The notes: generated by a model not told the origin, from the sequence alone. A stretch of DNA of 64,000 nucleotides from Woronichinia naegeliana WA131 (GCA_025370055.1 CP073041.1:3782001-3846000); one strand, 5' to 3'; positions 38,399-49,848 are shown, numbered from the stretch's first letter. Program-made: numbers and translations.

Positions 38399-38922
38399 AT
38401 GACGCTAAAAAAAATTGTAATAGTAATCGTATCGCTATAATTCCCAGATTTTGTCCTAGTTTGTTGGGCTGGAATACGACCATAAATGGAAACCATAACA
38501 TCACTATTATTCGTTGGATTCAGCGGCCCATAATGACTACTGCTTTCAGTTCCATTTCCCCAAATGATATTTTTGCCTGAGTCTAGATAGAGATTGTAAT
38601 TAAGGGCATCATCGCCACTTTTCAGAGTGCGGGAATTATAACTATTACTATTACCTTTATTCAAATCAATCGTAATTAAGTCCGTTCCTAAATCTATACA
38701 GCGATAGGTTACATTTCCCACTGCATCCGTCGGCATATTGCTAAAAACATCATAGGAACCAAAGGTAACTCCTACTACATTCGTAATTGTACAACTACCC
38801 GCGATCGCCGTTTTAGAAACCGCGTCAAAAGTTGTTAACAAGGAATAAAAAGCAATCAAACTGTAAATAAATATCGCCAGTCCCCCAGAATTGGCGGATT
38901 TAGCGATTATCTTGTTTGTCAA
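38395..38922 (-). CDS. Spore coat U (SCPU/Csu-type) domain secreted protein
   Basis: A 175-aa protein. An N-terminal signal/membrane segment (LAIFIYSLIAFYSLLTTFDAV) precedes a beta-rich domain: SCTITNVVGVTFGSYDVFS, NVTYRCIDLG, LNYNLYLDSG, IYGRIPAQQTRTKSGNYSDTITITIFF. This matches spore coat protein U-like subunits of Csu-type chaperone-usher fibres; the Cys pair would form the pilin-like disulfide. No chaperone or usher gene is nearby. The stop codon lies within the end of the repeat at 38291-38398. Confidence 0.7.
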   Translation of the reverse strand: MTNKIIAKSANSGGLAIFIYSLIAFYSLLTTFDAVSKTAIAGSCTITNVVGVTFGSYDVFSNMPTDAVGNVTYRCIDLGTDLITIDLNKGNSNSYNSRTLKSGDDALNYNLYLDSGKNIIWGNGTESSSHYGPLNPTNNSDVMVSIYGRIPAQQTRTKSGNYSDTITITIFFSVI

Positions 38923-39031
38923 GGCCTTGATAGGATCGCTATCAAATAAAATTAGTCAAAACAAACAACTCATCCTCATACAACTCGTCAGAGAATGAGT
39001 TATGTTAACTCTTTCAACCAATATCAGAGAA

Positions 39032-39658
<627 letters not shown>

Positions 39659-40038
39659 TTAGTTGATAAAAGCTGTTGTAATCAGGGTTCTACAGGGAAC
39701 CCATATTGATCAAGTTTTGCCCAAAATTGACTCCATCGTTCCTTGGTCAATACCAAAGCTCGTAGGCTCAAAATAATTCCTGCTCCTTTTTCCTTCCATC
39801 GCATCCCTGAACAACATAATCGTTGTTTGACCAACGTCTTACAAGCTGCTTCCGTAACACCTGAACCAATCGGATACTTTTTCTCTAAGTATTCAGCATA
39901 ATCCATTTGATGCTGATGATTCTCGTAATAAGTAATCGCCGCTTGTAGTTTCTCGGTAAGATTCTTAGAATGACTTTTTTCTTCTTTGACTTCTTTCATC
40001 AGATGGGTGCGACCTTTAGTTGATAAAAGCTGTTGTAA

Positions 40039-41347
40039 TCAGGGTTCTACAGGGAACCCATATTGATCAAGTTTTGCCCAAAATTGACTCCATCGTTCCT
40101 TGGTCAATACCAAAGCTCGTAGGCTCAAAATAATTCCTGCTCCTTTTTCCTTCCATCGCATCCCTGAACAACATAATCGTTGTTTGACCAACGTCTTACA
40201 AGCTGCTTCCGTAACACCTGAACCAATCGGATACTTTTTCTCTATGTATTCAGCATAATCCATTTGATGCTGATGATTCTCGTAATAAGTAATCGCCGCT
40301 TGTAGTTTCTCGGTAAGATTCTTAGAATGACTTTTTTCTTCTTTGACTTCTTTCATCAGATTTAGCAGTTCTCCTGCTTTTCCTTTTTCATGCTTGAGTT
40401 CTCGACAATTTTCAGTCAACCATTCTTTTTGTTTTGACACGGTATTCGGATGCAACGCTTCTGCCAAGGCACCTAAGTAACCAGAGGCATGATAGAAATC
40501 TAATATCTGTTCTTCCGTTTGCTTTTCTAAAAACTTCCAATTTGATTCTGCCCCGTCTGCTATCCCGACCAATGTTGCCTCTGGATAACGGTTTTTCGCT
40601 CGCTCAATTTCTCTTTCTAATCTTTCTAGAAAACTCTTTTTTCCATACTCTGGTGCCGCACCTAGATAGATTGTAGGTTGACGTTCGCCTTCACTATCGT
40701 ATAGGGAAACGGTTCCCACCATTGCTTCACGGTAGCCATCCTCACACATCAGCATACAGGTTCCATCTAATCCTATTCCCACTGTTGCAATTTGGCTATC
40801 CTCCTTGGGCGGGGCATAACTCCACGCTTCTTCTTTTGCCTGTACCACACTTCCTACTGCTTCACTCAATCTTTGGATATAGGATAGCGCTACTTTTCTA
40901 CCATGATTTTCTAATAAATCATTTTTCACCTCTTTGCCTGCCATCCCTGACATTTTTGAGGATACCTGTTTTGCCAATAATGGCGTTGATGTTATGATTA
41001 TCCTTGCTTCTCTTTCTAAGGGGCAATACGTTTTTCCTCAAAGGTGAACGCTGATATACATGACGATTCACTATAACCTCACCATAAGGTGTTTGATATT
41101 CTTTCGGTTGCTCTCCCTTACTCTTCCAGATTTCTTCACCGATTTTTAAGGGTGAACCATCTGTATCTAAATATTTCAAGGCTTCTTTGCTGGCGATGCA
41201 ACCTACTTCGTTTAAGCCTTTTTGAATATTTATTTCTGTATCCAACATTGAACGACTGAGTTCTAATGTTAGTTCTATTTTTATCTTTGAACCCTCTACA
41301 TTAATTAGTTTTGCTGTCATCATTGTTTCCTCTTTGTCACTTTTCAT
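40039..41347 (-). pseudogene. ISKra4-like transposase, inner copy, frameshifted
   Basis: The first frame (41347 to 40919, MKSDKEETMMTAKLINVEG) runs out of register after YQRS, where CCTTTG replaces the GTAGG found in the outer copy (one extra base). The remainder (to 40039, ending QYGFPVEP) is in another frame. All DDE segments are present in the second frame. The same change occurs at 59196-60504, so the frameshifted version has itself transposed, presumably with transposase supplied in trans. Confidence 0.85.
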
Positions 41348-41394
41348 CTCATGTTAACACTTTTCTTTTCCTTCATCAACTAAAGGTCACACCC

Positions 41395-41860
41395 CCTCTT
41401 TGCCTGCCATCCCTGACATTTTTGAGGATACCTGTTTTGCCAATAATGGCGTTGATGTTATGATTATCCTTGCTTCTCTTTCTAAGGGGCAATACGTTTT
41501 TCCTCAAAGGTGAACGCTGATATACATGACGATTCACTATAACCTCACCATAAGGTGTTTGATATTCTTTCGGTTGCTCTCCCTTACTCTTCCAGATTTC
41601 TTCACCGATTTTTAAGGGTGAACCATCTGTATCTAAATATTTCAAGGCTTCTTTGCTGGCGATGCAACCTACTTCGTTTAAGCCTTTTTGAATATTTATT
41701 TCTGTATCCAACATTGAACGACTGAGTTCTAATGTTAGTTCTATTTTTATCTTTGAACCCTCTACATTAATTAGTTTTGCTGTCATCATTGTTTCCTCTT
41801 TGTCACTTTTCATCTCATGTTAACACTTTTCTTTTCCTTCATCAACTAAAGGTCACACCC
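41395..41860. repeat. 466-bp direct tandem repeat of 40929-41394
   Basis: Base-for-base copy of the ISKra4-like left end, including the transposase start and the frameshift. The truncated gene in it (41813 to 41376) runs through the neighbouring IS end, giving a chimeric tail GGVTFS. Confidence 0.9.
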
Positions 41861-42900
41861 CATCAGATTTAGCAGTTCTCCTGCTTTTCCTTTTTCATGC
41901 TTGAGTTCTCGACAATTTTCAGTCAACCATTCTTTTTGTTTTGACACTGTATTCGGATGCAACGCTTCTGCCAAGGCACCTAAGTAACCAGAGGCATGAT
42001 AGAAATCTAATATCTGTTCTTCCGTTTGCTTTTCTAAAAACTTCCAATTTGATTCTGCCCCGTCTGCTATCCCGACCAATGTTGCCTCTGGATAACGTTT
42101 TTTCGCTCGCTCAATTTCTCTTTCTAATCTTTCTAGAAAACTCTTTTTTCCATACTCTGGTGCCGCACCTAGATAGATTGTATGTTGACGTTCTCCCTCA
42201 CTATCGTATAGGGAAACGGTTCCCACCATTGCTTCACGGTAGCCATCCTCACACATCAGCATACAGGTTCCATCTAATCCTATTCCCACTGTTGCAATTT
42301 GGCTATCCTCCTTGGGCGGGGCATAACTCCACGCTTCTTCTTTTGCCTGTACCACACTTCCTACTGCTTCACTCAATCTTTGGATATAGGATAGCGCTAC
42401 TTTTCTACCATGATTTTCTAATAAATCATTTTTCACCTCTTTGCCTGCCATCCCTGACATTTTTGAGGATACCTGTTTTGCCAATAATGGCGTTGATGTT
42501 ATGATTATCCTTGCTTCTCTTTCTAAGGGGCAATACGTTTTTCCTCCTACTGAACGCTGATATACATGACGATTCACTATAACCTCACCATAAGGTGTTT
42601 GATATTCTTTCGGTTGCTCTCCCTTACTCTTCCAGATTTCTTCACCGATTTTTAAGGGTGAACCATCTGTATCTAAATATTTCAAGGCTTCTTTGCTGGC
42701 GATGCAACCTACTTCGTTTAAGCCTTTTTGAATATTTATTTCTGTATCCAACATTGAACGACTGAGTTCTAATGTTAGTTCTATTTTTATCTTTGAACCC
42801 TCTACATTAATTAGTTTTGCTGTCATCATTGTTTCCTCTTTGTCACTTTTCATCTCATGTTAACACTTTTCTTTTCCTTCATCAACTAAAAGTCGCACCC

Positions 42901-43216
42901 TCCCCACTTTGATTCCATCCCCCACATACACTCGTTTTTCCTTGATTCGATATAGATTTTCATGCTGACTTACCCACTTCGACCATCCCAAGGTCAGTCC
43001 TTTGACGTTAAATGCCTTGGATTCAAACCAATGTAGTGCCTGATGGTAGTAGCTCTCTGTTAACCCTAAGGCATTGACATAGCTTGTTATTGCGCTCGGT
43101 TGGCTGTTGAGCACTACTCCCCAGGCTAATAGGATAAACCATTGGTACGTTGCTTCTCGGCTAAAGGCGGGACGGAGATTCTCTAGGATTTGCTCTAGTC
43201 GCTGACATAGTTGCAT
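42901..43216 (-). pseudogene. N-terminal fragment of another DDE transposase
   Basis: The ATG at 43216 starts MQLCQRLEQILENLRPAFSREATYQWFILLAWGVVLNSQPSAITSYVNALGLTESYYHQALHWFESKAF; YVGDGIKVG supplies the first catalytic Asp before the ISKra4-like end cuts the frame at 42900. The pattern matches large IS4/IS701-like cyanobacterial transposases of uncertain family. Bases 43217-43343 are presumably its own IS end. Confidence 0.7.
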
Positions 43217-44480
43217 AATTGATAGATAGCACTGGCTATCGATTTTCTATATCAGCCAGTTTCGGACATAACGGCACTCTTGGGTATCGCATGTCCGATT
43301 TTCTTTTCTCACTTACCCTGCTCGAGAACTTCCCACTGTCCAGTTCTGAAGTAGAGTAGAAAGATTCATTACCAAAAAGTTCATCGCAATTACCGTTTCC
43401 GAGGTCTCAGGTAGTTTGGCCATCACTCGACCAAGACTAAATTTCCTCTTTCCCTGTCCGAATTTACCCTCAATGGCATTACGCACTCTTTCATCTGAGC
43501 GTGCCTCTTTCTTTTTTTCTTTGCTCACCTCTTTCGGCGGTCTTCCCAATCGGGGACCACTCATTCTTATATCCCTTTCTTTACAATAAGCTCGATTCGC
43601 TTTTGTTCGATAGATTTTATCCACATGAACCGATTCCGGATAACATCCTGTTTCCCTTTTATATTCTTCTATTCGCGCTTGTAAATCTCCCGATTCGTTG
43701 TAATTATCCCAACTTAATTTGTCTAAGAAGACAAAGCCATTCACATTACTTGCCGATATTTTAGCTCCAAACTCTACTGCTTTTCCCGCTTTTCCACGCA
43801 CTATTGGACGCACGTGAGGTTGGCTTACACTCACAATTCTGTTTTCTACTTTATTTGTCTTTTTTTCATACATTTCTAACTGTTGCTCATACACTTTTCC
43901 TATCGTTACAAGCTCTTCTTGCTCTTTTTTCGTTAGTTTTTCTAACTTTGCTCCCTCTTCTATCATTTTTTCTATATCAGACAAGTTTCTTTTTATATAT
44001 CCTAGTTGTTTTTTTGTTCCTTTTCTTCTTTCTTTTTTTGACACACGACGTTTTTTTGCTATGGCTAAGTACTCTTTTCTTGCCACTTCCCTATAAGTCC
44101 TCGGCTTTTCTTTCCTTTTCTCTTTTATTTCTTCATACAGCTTATCTATTATTTTTTCTGTTTTTTCTCTGGCATCATTCAATATTCCTATATCCGTTGG
44201 ATATTTTATATCTGCTGGTGTACAAGTCGCATCTAGCAATAACTTTCCTTCATTTTCTTTTTTTTCTGACGCTACACCCGTCGCTTTTTTTTCTATTTCT
44301 TTATTAATTTTATTTATTAATTCCATTCCTATTTTTTTACGAAAATGAACCATCATTGACGCATTAAATGCTTCTTTGCTACTATAGCTTTCCATTCCTA
44401 TAAAGTACTGTAAATAAGGGTTCTCTTTTATTTGTTCTACTGTTTCTCTGTCACTTTTTCCTGAAATTTCTTTGATAATT

Positions 44481-46170
44481 AGGGCTTGCTGAAAAAAGCT
44501 GAAACCTTTACGGAGAAAAATAGTAGGCGAATTAAGAACCGCTAGAATGCACGAAAATAGGGTAGAATGCCTCAAAACCATTGCATTAAGAAGAGAGAAA
44601 GCAGATGTACCGAAAGCAACAGTACTCAATTGAAACACCAGAAAACTTGAAAAATCTGTTCGGCGGGCAGTTAGACGAAGAAAATCGTTGGATAGAAATG
44701 TCAAAAATGATTCTTTGGGAAGAATATGAGGAAGAATATGCAAAAAACTTCACAGAAAAAAAAGGAGCCCCAGCCAAATCATTTAGAATGGCATTAGGAG
44801 CATTAATTATCAAAGAAATTTCAGGAAAAAGTGACAGAGAAACAGTAGAACAAATAAAAGAGAACCCTTATTTACAGTACTTTATAGGAATGGAAAGCTA
44901 TAGTAGCAAAGAAGCATTTAATGCGTCAATGATGGTTCATTTTCGTAAAAAAATAGGAATGGAATTAATAAATAAAATTAATAAAGAAATAGAAAAAAAA
45001 GCGACGGGTGTAGCGTCAGAAAAAAAAGAAAATGAAGGAAAGTTATTGTTAGATGCGACTTGTACACCAGCAGATATAAAATATCCAACGGATATAGGAA
45101 TATTGAATGATGCCAGAGAAAAAACAGAAAAAATAATAGATAAGCTGTATGAAGAAATAAAAGAGAAAAGGAAAGAAAAGCCGAGGACTTATAGGGAAGT
45201 GGCAAGAAAAGAGTACTTAGCCATAGCAAAAAAACGTCGTGTGTCAAAAAAAGAAAGAAGAAAAGGAACAAAAAAACAACTAGGATATATAAAAAGAAAC
45301 TTGTCTCATATAGAAAAAATGATAGAAGAGGGAGCAAAGTTAGAAAAACTAACGAAAAAAGAGCAAGAAGAGCTTGTAACGATAGGAAAAGTGTATGAGC
45401 AACAGTTAGAAATGTATGAAAAAAAGACAAATAAAGTAGAAAACAGAATTGTGAGTGTAAGCCAACCTCACGTGCGTCCAATAGTGCGTGGAAAAGCGGG
45501 AAAAGCAGTAGAGTTTGGAGCTAAAATATCGGCAAGTAATGTGAATGGCTTTGTCTTCTTAGACAAATTAAGTTGGGATAATTACAACGAATCGGGAGAT
45601 TTACAAGCGCGAATAGAAGAATATAAAAGGGAAACAGGATGTTATCCGGAATCGGTTCATGTGGATAAAATCTATCGAACAAAAGCGAATCGAGCTTATT
45701 GTAAAGAAAGGGATATAAGAATGAGTGGTCCCCGATTGGGAAGACCGCCGAAAGAGGTGAGCAAAGAAAAAAAGAAAGAGGCACGCTCAGATGAAAGAGT
45801 GCGTAATGCCATTGAGGGTAAATTCGGACAGGGAAAGAGGAAATTTAGTCTTGGTCGAGTGATGGCCAAACTACCTGAGACCTCGGAAACGGTAATTGCG
45901 ATGAACTTTTTGGTAATGAATCTTTCTACTCTACTTCAGAAGACAAAAAGTAAAAAGTTGTAGAGTCGTTTTTCTTGTGAAAAATGGTGTTAATTTTCCT
46001 CTCTTTTGTGAGGAGTGATTTGTGTTGACCTTTTTAGACAGAAAGGAACAATATATTAAACAAAATCTGTATTTTGATTTGTTTCCATAAGGATAAGTTA
46101 TCTATGCTTTTTCAGTCCATACTTCCCTAACCCACATTTCTTTCGTTTTTTGACTTTTTCAGCAAGCCCT
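44481..46170 (+). mobile_element. IS5/IS1182-like element, inner copy (1690 bp), intact
   Basis: Perfect 16-bp terminal inverted repeats AGGGCTTGCTGAAAAA (44481-44496) and the inverse (46155-46170). The 4-bp target duplication AATT (44477-44480, 46171-46174) lies within the outer copy's transposase gene. Opposite orientation to the outer copy, so 43.3-44.5 kb and 44.8-46.0 kb form a 1.1-kb inverted repeat. Confidence 0.92.
44605..45963 (+). CDS. IS5/IS1182-like family transposase
   Basis: An intact 452-aa protein. The N-terminal DUF772-type region (FRMALGALIIKEISGKSDRETVEQIKENPYLQYFIG) is followed by the DDE core: D in LLLDATCTPADIKYP, D in VHVDKIYRTKANRAYCKERDI, E in RNAIEGKFGQGKRKFSLGR. 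A Lys-rich central insert (residues about 200-270) is characteristic of this cyanobacterial group. With intact inverted repeats and target duplication it may still be active. Its reverse strand gives long Phe/Leu-rich frames that are not genes. Confidence 0.9.
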   Translation: MYRKQQYSIETPENLKNLFGGQLDEENRWIEMSKMILWEEYEEEYAKNFTEKKGAPAKSFRMALGALIIKEISGKSDRETVEQIKENPYLQYFIGMESYSSKEAFNASMMVHFRKKIGMELINKINKEIEKKATGVASEKKENEGKLLLDATCTPADIKYPTDIGILNDAREKTEKIIDKLYEEIKEKRKEKPRTYREVARKEYLAIAKKRRVSKKERRKGTKKQLGYIKRNLSHIEKMIEEGAKLEKLTKKEQEELVTIGKVYEQQLEMYEKKTNKVENRIVSVSQPHVRPIVRGKAGKAVEFGAKISASNVNGFVFLDKLSWDNYNESGDLQARIEEYKRETGCYPESVHVDKIYRTKANRAYCKERDIRMSGPRLGRPPKEVSKEKKKEARSDERVRNAIEGKFGQGKRKFSLGRVMAKLPETSETVIAMNFLVMNLSTLLQKTKSKKL

Positions 46171-46500
46171 AATTAATGCTCCTAATGCCATTCTAAATGA
46201 TTTGGCTGGGGCTCCTTTTTTTTCTGTGAAGTTTTTTGCATATTCTTCCTCATATTCTTCCCAAAGAATCATTTTTGACATTTCTATCCAACGATTTTCT
46301 TCGTCTAACTGCCCGCCGAACAGATTTTTCAAGTTTTCTGGTGTTTCAATTGAGTACTGTTGCTTTCGGTACATCTGCTTTCTCTCTTCTTAATGCAATG
46401 GTTTTGAGGCATTCTACCCTATTTTCGTGCATTCTAGCGGTTCTTAATTCGCCTACTATTTTTCTCCGTAAAGGTTTCAGCTTTTTTCAGCAAGCCCTAC

Positions 46501-46778
46501 TTAATACCCAAGGTTGAGGGATATCCAGCCAACTGACTACAATACGGGCAATGTGATGGTAATCCAGCTCAAATCCTGAGAAAAAGCGTTGTAAGCGTTT
46601 TTAATGAGAATCCACCAATGCCCGACCTTCAAAACCCAGGGCCAATTCTTTAAGGTTAACCGTTTTCACTTTGAGGAGGGCGAGTAAGAACAAGGCTAGG
46701 AAGGAGAGTCTGGCACCATGCCATCCCAAATCCCAAATGGGGTTTTAGGGCTTGTTTCAATGCGTTATATTGGTTCAT
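46501..46778 (-). pseudogene. N-terminal fragment of IS4-like transposase with nonsense and frameshift
   Basis: Start at 46778 (MNQYNALKQALKPHLG), then GARLSFLALFLLALLKVKTV, NLKELALGFEGRALVDSH, stop, KRLQRFFSGFELDYHHIARIVVSWLDIPQPW. A 7-bp duplication after HLG breaks the frame, and TAA follows VDSH. The outer IS5-like element cuts it at 46500. Confidence 0.7.
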
Positions 46779-47231
46779 GGGTTTTCTTACATTACGTTCA
46801 TCTTCCATGAAACCCCTTTCTCGTATACTTTTCAAGCCTTTTGTCCTGTACTTAGATAAAAATAATGTCTCTTGTAATCCTGATAATTTCTTTTCCCAAT
46901 TCAATATTGTTGTTTTCGCGTAGCCAAATACTCGGGCTGCTGCATTTAATCCTATTCCTTCCATTCTGGCTTTTAATACTTTTACAATTTCACTTAATGG
47001 GGTTTCTAAGCCAGCGATTACGCTACCATAAGTCTCAGCAAAACAAGAACTACATTCTTGACAAATGAACATTTTACGTTCCCCGTTACCTTTCGTTTGA
47101 TAATAAGAATGTATTTTTACGTTTTCACTATAGCAATGAGGACAGTTTTTCTTGAATAAGGCATCCTCTTTCTCTTGGCACAAGCCAACATCATTCAGGA
47201 TTTCCATAGAGCTTTTCTTTAATATTGACAT
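46779..47231 (-). pseudogene. IS1-like transposase, N-terminal part, fused to foreign 3' sequence
   Basis: From about 47231 (MSILKKSSMEIL) the protein has the zinc-ribbon NCPHCYSENVKIHSYYQTKGNGERKMFICQECSSCF and the helix-turn-helix-like IVKVLKARMEGIGLNAAARVFGYAKTTILNWEKKL of IS1-type InsA/transposase N-termini. After LFLSK the frame passes without a stop into the upstream region and start of the IS4-like fragment. The IS1 catalytic domain is missing. Confidence 0.7.
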
Positions 47232-47360
47232 TATTTTCTGTTTCCTTCTTCTTTGATATAATGACAATAATAATAGTATAATAAAAACGGGCCGATGTCT
47301 AGTCTTAAACTATTTTTCTATTTTCTCAAAGCCTTACACCATAACTTTTTCCAACTTTGA

Positions 47361-47570
47361 TCAGACGATACCAGTTACCCACCTTACAGTCCAGACTATA
47401 ATTTAATGGAATTAGTCTGGCATTCAGCAAAAGAGTATATTGCGAATAAATTGTTCAAGTCACTTGAGGAATTAGAATCTCTCATCAAAAAACTTCTTAA
47501 TGAAGGCGGATTGACAATCCGTTGGGGGCGCAAAATCAAAAACAAGGGATCAAGTACTATTGTAGGTTAA
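47361..47570 (+). pseudogene. C-terminal fragment of IS630-type transposase
   Basis: The frame from 47361 encodes SDDTSYPPYSPDYNLMELVW, HSAKEYIANKLFKSLEELESLIKKLLNEGG and ends at TAA 47568-47570. The PPYSPDxNxxExxW motif with the last catalytic Glu is diagnostic of IS630/Tc1-type transposases. Only the last 69 or so residues remain. The rest of the 47268-47668 interval shows no gene. Confidence 0.75.
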
Positions 47571-47668
47571 ACTGATGACAGCTTACCTTTCAAAAAATAA
47601 GATGCGTTCGCCCTGGCTCTCAGACTAAGGTCTGAGCAATTATGCGCAAGCTGTTTTCCAGAAAGAAG

Positions 47669-48397
47669 TTAAGAATGTAAAATCTTCGAGAGAAATTGCT
47701 GGGCCCTAGAAGAGTCAGGATGATTAAAGAAATCACTTTGTTTTCTATCTTCCACAATCTGACCTTGATCCATGAAAATAACGCGATGAGCAACCTGTCT
47801 TGCAAATCCCATTTCATGGGTGACAACCATCATGGTCATGCCTTCTTGGGCTAGTTCTACCATGACATCTAGCACTTCGCTGACCATTTCCGGATCTAAG
47901 GCTGATGTCGGTTCATCAAAAAGCATGACAATCGGATTCATGGCCAAGGCCCGCACGATCGCCACCCGTTGTTGTTGACCGCCGGATAATTGTCCTGGAT
48001 GTTTCAGGGCTTGATCTTCTAGACCAACTCTTGCTAATAGTTGTTTCGCCTGGGCGATCGCCTCCTGTTTTGGACGTTTTAGAATTTTAATCGGGCCAAT
48101 GGTCAAATTGTCCAGAACAGAAAGATGGGGAAAAAGTTCAAAATGCTGGAAAACCATACCCACCCGCGATCGCAACTTGGGGAGATTAGTTTTGATTTTA
48201 CCGACGGAAGTGCCATCTACTAGAATAGTACCCTCTTGAAAAGGTTCAAGGGCATTAATACATTTGATGAGAGTGGATTTTCCCGAACCAGAAGGGCCAC
48301 AGATGACGACCACTTCTCCTTCCTTCACCTGGGTCGTGCAGTCCTTCAGCACTTGAAAATTTCCATACCATTTAGAAACATGATTAATATCGATCAT
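47669..48397 (-). CDS. Polar amino acid ABC transporter ATP-binding protein
   Basis: About 242 aa from the ATG at 48397 ([17 protein letters not shown]), preferred to a start at 48436 without homology. Walker [11 protein letters not shown]-loop [16 protein letters not shown], signature [15 protein letters not shown], Walker [16 protein letters not shown]-loop [26 protein letters not shown]: a GlnQ-type ATPase of amino-acid importers. No permease or binding protein gene is adjacent; the downstream side is the IS graveyard, which may have displaced partners. Divergent from the acyltransferase gene with only 47 bp between. Confidence 0.9.
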   Translation of the reverse strand: MIDINHVSKWYGNFQVLKDCTTQVKEGEVVVICGPSGSGKSTLIKCINALEPFQEGTILVDGTSVGKIKTNLPKLRSRVGMVFQHFELFPHLSVLDNLTIGPIKILKRPKQEAIAQAKQLLARVGLEDQALKHPGQLSGGQQQRVAIVRALAMNPIVMLFDEPTSALDPEMVSEVLDVMVELAQEGMTMMVVTHEMGFARQVAHRVIFMDQGQIVEDRKQSDFFNHPDSSRAQQFLSKILHS

Positions 48398-48444
48398 GGA
48401 TTGTCTTGGGTGATAATGCTTTACATCGGCAAACAATAACCATT

Positions 48445-49848
48445 ATGGTTTCTAATTCCCCTCGCGCCCAACCGCCCCTCGAATTTATTCCTCCAGCCCT
48501 GAATCCCTGGGTTTTAGCCACTTGTCAACGGATTTTACCCCTCTGGCTCCATTGGCAAACGCCTATTGAAAAAGTCACTGGCAAAAATTTGGACATTCTA
48601 GTGCGTACTTATGAGCAATTTCAAGCTGGCCAAGTGCGCTTTCTCCTTGCCTTTCGTCATCCCAGTGTCAACGATCCCTACTGCATGGGCTATTTGTTTT
48701 GGCAATTGCTACCCCAAGCAGCCAAAGCTCAAAAGGTGGGACTTGATGCTCCTCTCCATTCCCATTTTATGTATGACCGAGGGATTCCTCTCTGGGCGGG
48801 AAAAAATATTGCCTGGCTCTATTCCCGCTTAGGCGGAACGTCTATTCAACGGGGTAAATTAGACTTGCCTGGACTGCGATCGGCGCGGGATTTATTGGCA
48901 AATAGTCCCTATCCCTTAGCGGCGGCTCCTGAAGGGGCGACCAATGGCCATAATGAGGTGATTAGCCCCCTGGAACCAGGCATTGCTCAATTAGGTTTTT
49001 GGTGTGTGGAAGATTTACAAAAAGCGAATCGTTCGGAAGCAGTTTTGCTCTTGCCCGTTGGGATTCAATATTCTTATCTGGAGCCGCCCTGGATTGAAAT
49101 TGAAACCTTACTCAGCCAATTGGAAGAAGATTGTGGGATAACATCACCGACTGATCATAGCTTAGAAGAACCTAAACTTTATCAACGGCTTTATCATTTG
49201 GGAGAAGTGATGTTAGATTTGATGGAAAACTTTTATCGAGATTTCTATCATCAAGATCTGCCAAAAGTTGCTCAATTACAAACACTACTCATCCAAAATT
49301 TAGAAACTGTCCAGGCTGAACCTAACCGCCTTTTTGCCCTACGATTACAAAATTTGCTGAATGTTGCTTTGGGAGTAGCGGAACAATATTTTAATATTCA
49401 TGCTAAAGGGGAACTATCGGAACGCTGTCGTCGTTTAGAACAGGCTGGTTGGGACTATATTTACCGTGAGGATTTAAAGCCTAACAATCCCATCTGTACG
49501 GTACAACGAGGTTTAGCCGATCGCCTGGCAGAAGAGGCAGAGTTACGAATGTGGCACATGAGAATTGTGGAAACCTTTGTGGCGGTGACGGGCAATTACG
49601 TGCAGGAGAAACCGACCGTAGAACGTTTTGCGGATACCTTGCTGCTGCTTTGGGATGTGATCACTCGTATTAAGGGCGAAAGTGCTTTTTTCCGTCCGAG
49701 CCTGGGCAAACAACGCGCTCAAATTACCATTGGGGAACCAATTTCCGTCACTCAGCGTGCCCCGGACTATAAAGCTAATCGTCGGCAAGCAGTAGCTAGG
49801 TTAACCCAGGATTTACAGGATTCTCTAGAAAGTTTGATTATTCATTGA
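48445..49848 (+). CDS. 1-acyl-glycerol-3-phosphate acyltransferase-like (PlsC domain) protein
   Basis: About 467 aa from the ATG at 48445 (MVSNSPRAQPPLEF). The first half has the acyltransferase motif HxxxxD in FRHPSVNDPYC and the later AAPEGATNGHNEV, resembling EGxxS/T. LLPVGIQYSY supplies the third block. The long C-terminal extension (LRLQNLLNVALGVAEQYF, GDRL... FADTLLLLWDVITRIKGES) is conserved in cyanobacterial homologues. Probable role in phospholipid or lipid A-independent membrane lipid synthesis at the inner membrane. Not proven which acyl acceptor is used. Confidence 0.72.
   Translation: MVSNSPRAQPPLEFIPPALNPWVLATCQRILPLWLHWQTPIEKVTGKNLDILVRTYEQFQAGQVRFLLAFRHPSVNDPYCMGYLFWQLLPQAAKAQKVGLDAPLHSHFMYDRGIPLWAGKNIAWLYSRLGGTSIQRGKLDLPGLRSARDLLANSPYPLAAAPEGATNGHNEVISPLEPGIAQLGFWCVEDLQKANRSEAVLLLPVGIQYSYLEPPWIEIETLLSQLEEDCGITSPTDHSLEEPKLYQRLYHLGEVMLDLMENFYRDFYHQDLPKVAQLQTLLIQNLETVQAEPNRLFALRLQNLLNVALGVAEQYFNIHAKGELSERCRRLEQAGWDYIYREDLKPNNPICTVQRGLADRLAEEAELRMWHMRIVETFVAVTGNYVQEKPTVERFADTLLLLWDVITRIKGESAFFRPSLGKQRAQITIGEPISVTQRAPDYKANRRQAVARLTQDLQDSLESLIIH

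Larger units (their letters stand above)
40005..41860 (-). mobile_element. ISKra4-like element, inner copy plus tandem duplication of one end
   Basis: The element proper is 40005-41394 (1390 bp). Immediately after, 41395-41860 repeats the last 466 bp (40929-41394) in tandem, giving two left ends. An 8-bp target duplication CATCAGAT (39997-40004 and 41861-41868) encloses the whole unit, so duplication and insertion are linked or the duplication is secondary. Confidence 0.85.
39682..42853 (-). pseudogene. ISKra4-like transposase, outer copy, split by nested element
   Basis: The N-terminal part runs 42853-41869 and includes the intact reading through YQRSVGGKTYCPLEREARI. The C-terminal part is 40004-39682. 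Removing 40005-41868 joins ELLNLM to KEVKEEK in frame and gives about 435 aa. Acidic core: GIGLDGTCMLM, GIADGAESNWKFLEKQ and PIGSGVTEAACKTLVKQRLCCSGMRW, as in ISKra4-type DDE transposases. It would have been functional before interruption, unlike the two frameshifted copies. Confidence 0.85.
43344..46374 (-). pseudogene. IS5/IS1182-like transposase, outer copy, split by nested copy
   Basis: The N-terminal part (46374-46171) encodes MYRKQQYSIETPENLKNLFG through FRMALGALI. The rest (IKEISGKSDRETVEQIK to NLSTLLQ) lies at 44477-43344. Rejoined, it matches the intact inner copy almost perfectly (one visible difference, RNLSD versus RNLSH). The end of the gene now runs into foreign sequence (NWTVGSSRAG). 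Inactive. Confidence 0.88.
43344..46498 (-). mobile_element. IS5/IS1182-like element, outer copy, interrupted and 3'-truncated
   Basis: The right terminal repeat (inverse of AGGGCTTGCTGAAAAA) ends at 46498. The element continues to 46171, is interrupted by an inverted second copy (44481-46170), and resumes from 44480 to 43344. There it is cut next to the end of the transposase gene, about 230 bp short of its other end. Inserted in an IS4-like fragment (46501-46778). Confidence 0.85.

Noticed and set aside
43804-44307. 167-codon Phe/Leu-rich frame (and its mirror at 44978-45481)
   Set aside because: Antisense shadow of the Lys-rich IS5-like transposase; the composition is explained by the complementary AAA/GAA codons.
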